Part shown: positions 35,932 to 40,110 of the stretch, one piece after another
How the letters are laid out: each line of letters starts with the position of its first letter
How positions within the stretch are numbered: the first letter of the stretch is position 1
Assembly (NCBI GenBank): GCA_902774915.1
Contig: CACYKH010000017.1
Coordinates: forward strand, 1 to 40,110
DNA: 40,110 nt
Direction: 5' to 3'
Source: an uncultured Lachnospiraceae bacterium
GTDB lineage: Bacteria > Bacillota > Clostridia > Lachnospirales > Lachnospiraceae
Notes under the pieces: model-generated
Seen by the model: the letters and a program-made list of their open reading frames with translations, nothing else
Databases searched by the model: none
Told to the model about the DNA's origin: nothing
Translations under genes and position numbers: made by a program

Positions 35932-36708
35932 CTATTCCTTTGGTGCTTCTAATTTTTCATAGAATTTTACAAGGAATACAGAACATGCATATGCAAAGAA
36001 TGCAGTTAAAAACAGAGCCCATATGAACCATGTATAAATAAATATCTTAGGATTCAGCCAATATAAAACCGCTGGGAATACCCATATAAAAAACATTCTG
36101 AACCATGTACCAAGATATGCCAAAGAAAAAACCAGAGCATTTTTTATAAGATTCCAGGTCGTATTCTCATATCTCGCAACTAGCGGAAACTGAAGCGGAA
36201 TGGCAAAAGCTGCTAAAACGAATTCAAATCCCAGAAATACCATTAGGTATCTTGCAGCATCACTACTATTTGTAACAACGTAGCAATATTGAAGATACAT
36301 TATGGCTAAATATATCAGATCAATAATCCAGATGGTAGTACTCTGCTTGAAATTTGATTTAAAAGCCTCAAAATACTGTTCTTTTACATTTGCTTCCTTA
36401 TCATTTACCATCTTATTAGTAACTGTATAAAGAGCTGTAATAGCAGCACCAATAGTAACTATTGGAATACATGTAATCGTAAAATAGATATTCAGGAAGA
36501 ACAAATCTCCTCCCTTATCCATCACATTGAAGAATCTCTGAGCCTTAGTCGGTTTCTCTATCGCCTCATTAGACTCCTCAGTCTTTTTCTTTTCAGTCTC
36601 CTCTGCGTTTACAGCAGCTTCCTCTGTTATTTTACTAACCTCTTCTGTTTTACTAACTTCTTCAGTTTTATTAAATTCTTCTTTTTTATTCTCTTTATTC
36701 TTTTCCAT
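35932..36708 (-). CDS. DUF624 (YesL-like) membrane protein with charged N-terminus
   Basis: This 258-residue protein has a Lys/Glu-rich, probably disordered N-terminus (about 1-60), then the DUF624 core. The core starts FFNVMDKGGDLFFLNIYFTITCIPIVTIGAAITALYTV (about 62-100) and has further helices near 125-145, 155-175, 190-215 and 220-245. DUF624/YesL proteins occur beside carbohydrate ABC transporters, as here after the MalFG-like genes; the function is unknown. The ATG at 36706-36708 has no Shine-Dalgarno sequence, but a TTGAAA/TATAAT promoter predicts a transcript starting 0-3 nt before it, so the mRNA is probably leaderless. Longer in-frame starts run through the preceding terminator and are unlikely. 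Confidence 0.82.
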   Translation of the reverse strand: MEKNKENKKEEFNKTEEVSKTEEVSKITEEAAVNAEETEKKKTEESNEAIEKPTKAQRFFNVMDKGGDLFFLNIYFTITCIPIVTIGAAITALYTVTNKMVNDKEANVKEQYFEAFKSNFKQSTTIWIIDLIYLAIMYLQYCYVVTNSSDAARYLMVFLGFEFVLAAFAIPLQFPLVARYENTTWNLIKNALVFSLAYLGTWFRMFFIWVFPAVLYWLNPKIFIYTWFIWALFLTAFFAYACSVFLVKFYEKLEAPKE

Positions 36709-36710
36709 AA

Positions 36711-36746
36711 CGTGGTAATTATACTTCAATGATAGCCATTTTTCAA
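36711..36746 (-). promoter_or_regulatory. Promoter giving a near-leaderless DUF624 mRNA
   Basis: TTGAAA (36741-36746), 17 bp and TATAAT (36718-36723) on the minus strand. The predicted start is the G at 36711, or the A of ATG at 36708, leaving a leader of 0-3 nt and no room for a ribosome binding site. Confidence 0.75.
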
Positions 36747-36748
36747 AT

Positions 36749-36790
36749 AAAAAAGGCCTAGACATATGAGAAAATCTCATTTGTCTAGGC
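36749..36790 (-). terminator. Terminator of the sugar ABC operon
   Basis: The inverted repeat GCCTAGACAAATGAGA / TCTCATATGTCTAGGC (36756-36790, one mismatch, TTT loop) is followed by six Ts in the minus direction. The T-tract leads straight into the -35 of the DUF624 promoter. Confidence 0.88.
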
Positions 36791-36811
36791 TCTTTAATTA
36801 GCATATTATTA

Positions 36812-37669
36812 TTATCCTTTTACAGCTCCTACTGTCATACCAGCAACGATGTTCTTAGCCATAAAGATATAAACAACGATAACTGGCAGAATAGCTAAAG
36901 CAATAAACATGTACACCTGGCCCATATCAAACTTAAGGAAGTCTGCTGAACGAAGTGTTGCAATAAGAATTGGAAGTGTCTTCTTACTATCTGTCTTAAG
37001 TACAAGTGCTGGAGTGAAGTAGTTATTCCAGCTTGTTACGAATGAGAAGATAGCCTGTACAGCAATAGCTGGCTTCATAAGAGGAAGTGCTATTGTGTTG
37101 AAGATTCTGAACTCACCAGCACCATCGATACGTGCTGATTCCATAAGCTCCAGAGGAATGTTTGCTTCCATGTACTGCTTCATGTAGAAGAATACAGCTG
37201 GTGCAGCAATTGCTGGAACAATAAGTGGAATAAATGAATCCATAAGTCCAATCTTTCTTAACATATTGATGAAACCAAGAGCAGTTACCTGTGTAGGAAT
37301 CATCATGATTGCAAGAATAAATGTAAACATGAATTTCTTAAGTTTGAAGTCATATGCATGAATTGCGAAAGCTGTCATAGTTGAGAAATATGTACTAAGA
37401 CCAGCTGTGCAAAGAGCAATGATCAAACTGTTAAGAAGACCTCTTATAATAGGAAGGTTACTATTATGGAACAGACTATAAAGGTTCTTTCCTAAGTAAC
37501 CACCAGGAATAAGTGTAAATCCTCTCTTAAGTGCCGCATTAGATCTGGTTGCGTTAATGAAAAGTACATAGAACCAGAAGAGACACATAACTGTTACTAA
37601 AATAAGGACAACATATGCAACAATACGTCTTGTATGGATACCAAATCCATGCTGATTTCTTTCTTCCAT
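36812..37669 (-). CDS. Sugar ABC transporter permease, MalG type
   Basis: This 285-residue inner-membrane subunit of a carbohydrate uptake (CUT1) transporter has six predicted helices (about 15-37, 75-100, 108-130, 142-162, 195-220 and 250-272). The EAA coupling motif is ESARIDGAGEFRIFNTIALPLMKPA (about 176-200), docking on the ATPase. AAGGAGG precedes the ATG at 37669. It lies 11 nt after the MalF-type gene and before a strong terminator. No ATPase gene is in the window; such systems often share a distant MsmK-like ATPase. Confidence 0.94.
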   Translation of the reverse strand: MEERNQHGFGIHTRRIVAYVVLILVTVMCLFWFYVLFINATRSNAALKRGFTLIPGGYLGKNLYSLFHNSNLPIIRGLLNSLIIALCTAGLSTYFSTMTAFAIHAYDFKLKKFMFTFILAIMMIPTQVTALGFINMLRKIGLMDSFIPLIVPAIAAPAVFFYMKQYMEANIPLELMESARIDGAGEFRIFNTIALPLMKPAIAVQAIFSFVTSWNNYFTPALVLKTDSKKTLPILIATLRSADFLKFDMGQVYMFIALAILPVIVVYIFMAKNIVAGMTVGAVKG

Positions 37670-37680
37670 AACTGCCCTCC

Positions 37681-38595
37681 TTACTTATCTGTCTGCTGGT
37701 TAAACTTGAATACTATAAGACTCAAGATACCGGTAATTATAAACAACATAACTGAAAGGGCGCCACCCATACCATAGTTCTTACTGTACAGATGCTTATT
37801 AAGGAACATAATAAGTGTCATTGTAGTTCTAACAGGTGAACCTTCACCGTTTGTAAGAATCTGAGGTACATCGAACATCTGAAGACCACCGATAAGTGAT
37901 GTAATCATAACGAAAATCAGGATTGGTCTTAAGATTGGAAGAGTTATTCTAAAGAATATCTGAGTAGCTGTTGCGCCATCAACCTCTGCTGCCTCATAGT
38001 ATGTTGTATCAATACCAAGCATACCTGCAAGAAGCAGAATAGTTGTATTACCAAACCACATAATGAAGTTCATGAAGGCTACGAGCCATCTTGCACTACT
38101 TGTATGTGATAAGAACTTATATGGCTTATCAATAAGGTGCATGTTCATTAACATTGAGTTAATAGGACCACCATCTGAGAATAATGCAAAGAATAACATT
38201 GCAAATGCAGATGCCATAATAAGGTTTGGTAAATAGATAACTGACTGGAAGAAAGGTCTACCCTTAAGTCTAAGTGAAGGGTCTGAGAACCAAGCTGCCA
38301 GTAAAAGAGAAACAAGAATCTGTGGAACAAATCCCATGATCCACATCAACATTGTGTTTCCGAAATATTTAAGCAAGTCACCGTTCTGGAACAGTGTCTT
38401 ATAATTTTCAAATCCAATAAGAGTTGGTCCAACTTCTGTAAGACCATTTTTAAAATAATGTTCAAAGAAACTATTGTAAATAGTTGATGCTAATGGAACA
38501 AGCTGGAATGCGATAAACACTACGACAAACGGAATTAGGAAGTAATACCCCCAACGGTTAAAGCGTACAACATTTCCATTCTTTTTCTTATTCAT
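37681..38595 (-). CDS. Sugar ABC transporter permease, MalF type
   Basis: This 304-residue partner permease of the same CUT1 transporter has six predicted helices, the first at about 15-37. The EAA motif is EAAEVDGATATQIFFRITLPILRPILIF (about 203-230). CUT1 transporters take up oligosaccharides, so a plant-polysaccharide breakdown product is a reasonable guess but not shown. GGAGG precedes the ATG at 38595. Between it and the binding-protein gene lies a stem-loop that may tune relative expression. Confidence 0.94.
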   Translation of the reverse strand: MNKKKNGNVVRFNRWGYYFLIPFVVVFIAFQLVPLASTIYNSFFEHYFKNGLTEVGPTLIGFENYKTLFQNGDLLKYFGNTMLMWIMGFVPQILVSLLLAAWFSDPSLRLKGRPFFQSVIYLPNLIMASAFAMLFFALFSDGGPINSMLMNMHLIDKPYKFLSHTSSARWLVAFMNFIMWFGNTTILLLAGMLGIDTTYYEAAEVDGATATQIFFRITLPILRPILIFVMITSLIGGLQMFDVPQILTNGEGSPVRTTMTLIMFLNKHLYSKNYGMGGALSVMLFIITGILSLIVFKFNQQTDK

Positions 38596-38648
38596 TCTGC
38601 TACCTCCGCTAAACCAATATTTGATAGTGTATAAAAAAGTTAATTAAA

Positions 38649-38683
38649 GCGTGCCTCTCGGACAAATGCCCAAGCAGGCACGC
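38649..38683 (-). promoter_or_regulatory. Intercistronic stem-loop in the sugar ABC operon
   Basis: GCGTGCCT (38676-38683 read in minus) pairs with AGGCACGC (38649-38656), with an inner GGGC/GUCC helix. A T-rich stretch follows, ending in six Ts about 20 nt later. Such hairpins between binding-protein and permease genes often act as partial terminators or 3' stabilisers, giving excess binding protein. Confidence 0.65.
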
Positions 38684-38741
38684 ATTTAATTTTTAGGTTA
38701 GGCCAGTGACGGCCCTATTAAGCAATAGCTTAGAATGAATC

Positions 38742-40110
38742 TTAGTATGAAAGCTCTGGATACTTCTCTGTTACTGACTGATAGAATGCATCAAGTGCAT
38801 CTTCATATGTCTCTGTGTTGCCTTCGAAGTAATCCTTCATAGCTGCCTGGAATGACTCTGTACATCCCTGATCATACTCACAGATGTTTGACTTGTCGAT
38901 CTTGTCAGCGCCTTCGCAGAACATTGCAAGTGCGTTCTGTCCGCCAAGTACATCATCGCCATAGCTTGTATCTGCAGCCATAGCTTCCATAGCTGGCTTA
39001 TTGTTAACGAAATCGTTATCATCCTTAACGATACCTGTCATGATCTCTTCGTCAGTTGTAAGCTTTCTGATGATATCAGCAACAAGTGCTGGGTTATCTG
39101 TACCGTTAGCTGCACAGATCCATGTACCACCCCATGAGAATCCCTGAGGTCCTGTTGTTGCTCCCCAACCACCTGCATGAGCGATTGACTCTTCGTCATC
39201 AGCTGCCATACAGAAGTCGATCAGCCAAGCTGGTCCAAAGTAGCAGAATACCTTACCATCTGGATAGAAACCTGCTGACCAGTCATCTGACCAAAGATCA
39301 GCTGTACCTGTGTAACCAGCATCTACCTGCTCTTTTGACATATCAACCCATGCCTTGATGTTGTCATCGATCTGAATCTTTCCATCAGTTACCCATGGAG
39401 CTGAAACGTTATCTGAGAATACACGGAATGTATCGTTTGCAGTAGCTGTCATCTTGTAGCCCTTCTCGTTCATTGTCTTAGCAGTAGCATTGTATGTATC
39501 CCAATCCTTAACTGCTTCCTGAACTGTATCAGGATCATCTGAACCAAGAACTTCCTTAGCTGCATCTCTGTTGTAGATAAGTACACCAGGACATCCCTGC
39601 CATGAAACACCCTTAAGGTTTCCATCAGCGTCTGTTACGATATCCTTTGTATACTGATACTGAAGAGCATAGTCTGCTTCTACGAGGAAAAGGTCAACCT
39701 TGTCATCGTCAGCAGCATCAGCGTTCTCTGGAAGAACTGCGTCGAGGTTGTTCTGATAAGCGTTATCATCTGAAGGAGTTACAGTAAACTTAACTTCGAT
39801 GTCGCCAATCTTTCCACCTGCTGTAGCATCGTCAGGATCGTTAGCTTCGTATCCTGGATAGTGATCTCTAAGTCTACGAGCGAACTCATCATTCCAGCAC
39901 TGGATGTTGAGAACCTTACCATCGTTAGAGAGATCAGCTTCCTCAGTAACTACCTCAGCCTCATCCTCTGATGCATCATCTGTTGCGTCGTCTACAGCAG
40001 CCTCTGTTGTTGCCTCTGTAGTTGCCTCTGTTGTTTCCTCTGCCTTATCGCCACATGCTACAAGTGAAAGACCCATAGCGAGTGCAAGTGATAAAGCCAT
40101 TGCCTTTTTG
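38742..40110 (-). CDS. Sugar ABC transporter solute-binding lipoprotein, N-terminus cut
   Basis: About 455 codons are present. The lipoprotein signal (MALSLALAMGLSLVAC-G) has its lipobox Cys, but the reading frame continues upstream as KKA to the window edge, so the true start probably lies a few codons outside. After the Cys comes a Thr/Glu/Ala then Asp/Glu-rich linker (about 20 to 60). The mature domain starts DGKVLNIQCWNDEFARRLRDHYPGYE. Later motifs include FCYFGPAWLIDFC and GGWGATTGPQGFSWGGTWICAANGTDNP, typical of CUT1 binding proteins. The ligand is unknown. It is the first known gene of the transporter operon in this window. Confidence 0.92.
   Translation of the reverse strand, partial: KKAMALSLALAMGLSLVACGDKAEETTEATTEATTEAAVDDATDDASEDEAEVVTEEADLSNDGKVLNIQCWNDEFARRLRDHYPGYEANDPDDATAGGKIGDIEVKFTVTPSDDNAYQNNLDAVLPENADAADDDKVDLFLVEADYALQYQYTKDIVTDADGNLKGVSWQGCPGVLIYNRDAAKEVLGSDDPDTVQEAVKDWDTYNATAKTMNEKGYKMTATANDTFRVFSDNVSAPWVTDGKIQIDDNIKAWVDMSKEQVDAGYTGTADLWSDDWSAGFYPDGKVFCYFGPAWLIDFCMAADDEESIAHAGGWGATTGPQGFSWGGTWICAANGTDNPALVADIIRKLTTDEEIMTGIVKDDNDFVNNKPAMEAMAADTSYGDDVLGGQNALAMFCEGADKIDKSNICEYDQGCTESFQAAMKDYFEGNTETYEDALDAFYQSVTEKYPELSY

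Overview
The window looks like chromosomal DNA of a low-GC anaerobic Firmicute, most likely a Lachnospiraceae (Butyrivibrio/Pseudobutyrivibrio-like) bacterium. The reasons are the AT-rich intergenic DNA, strong GGAGG ribosome binding sites, consensus sigma-A promoters, the gene set (catabolic hexameric GDH, DUF4342 two-component operon, dgt-dnaG-rpoD-trmK cluster) and the sugar ABC lipoprotein with a Thr/Glu/Asp-rich linker. No BLAST was possible, so this is inference. No phage, transposon, tRNA or CRISPR is visible. Nearly all genes are on the minus strand; the exceptions are a CDP-glycerol glycerophosphotransferase gene and rnpB.

Layout by plus coordinates: the 5' half of gdhA (1-681); a DUF4342-response regulator-histidine kinase operon (903-3636) with an OmpR-type 11-bp direct repeat upstream; a plus-strand teichoic-acid-type transferase (3900-5564) ending at a bidirectional terminator; an EAL phosphodiesterase-glpK-small protein operon (5622-9299); a CobW-like GTPase and GDPD-like phosphodiesterase pair (9379-11266); a LolD/FtsX-type ABC exporter (11323-14621); a large operon (14928-28582) of secreted/membrane protein, ABC ATPase, ABC-2 permease, Gly/Asn-repeat membrane protein, MoxR, DUF58, a 1509-residue multi-VWA protein and an Na/Pi symporter-PhoU fusion; rnpB with a series of palindromes; the macromolecular-synthesis operon dgt-dnaG-rpoD-trmK-nucleoside kinase (29145-35834); a DUF624 gene (35932-36708) whose promoter leaves almost no leader; and a MalEFG-type sugar ABC transporter (36812-40110, cut by the window end).

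The most notable find is non-coding. Between the Na/Pi symporter and the ABC exporter, the minus strand carries what I read as a yybP-ykoY (Mn2+) riboswitch. It has its own promoter and a terminator whose 5' arm is the 3' arm of aptamer helix P1. It is followed by a second consensus promoter over a TetR-like palindrome and then the FtsX-type ABC exporter. The exporter's extracellular domain contains an EF-hand-like D-x-D-x-D-G-x-x-D loop. Together these suggest a metal-responsive, doubly controlled ABC exporter, which is not a classic target of this riboswitch class. Other leads are a near-leaderless mRNA for the DUF624 protein, a Shine-Dalgarno sequence inside a terminator hairpin upstream of the GDPD gene, a fused VWA protein in a MoxR/Bat-like operon, and a sigma factor with a long Lys/Glu-rich N-terminal extension.
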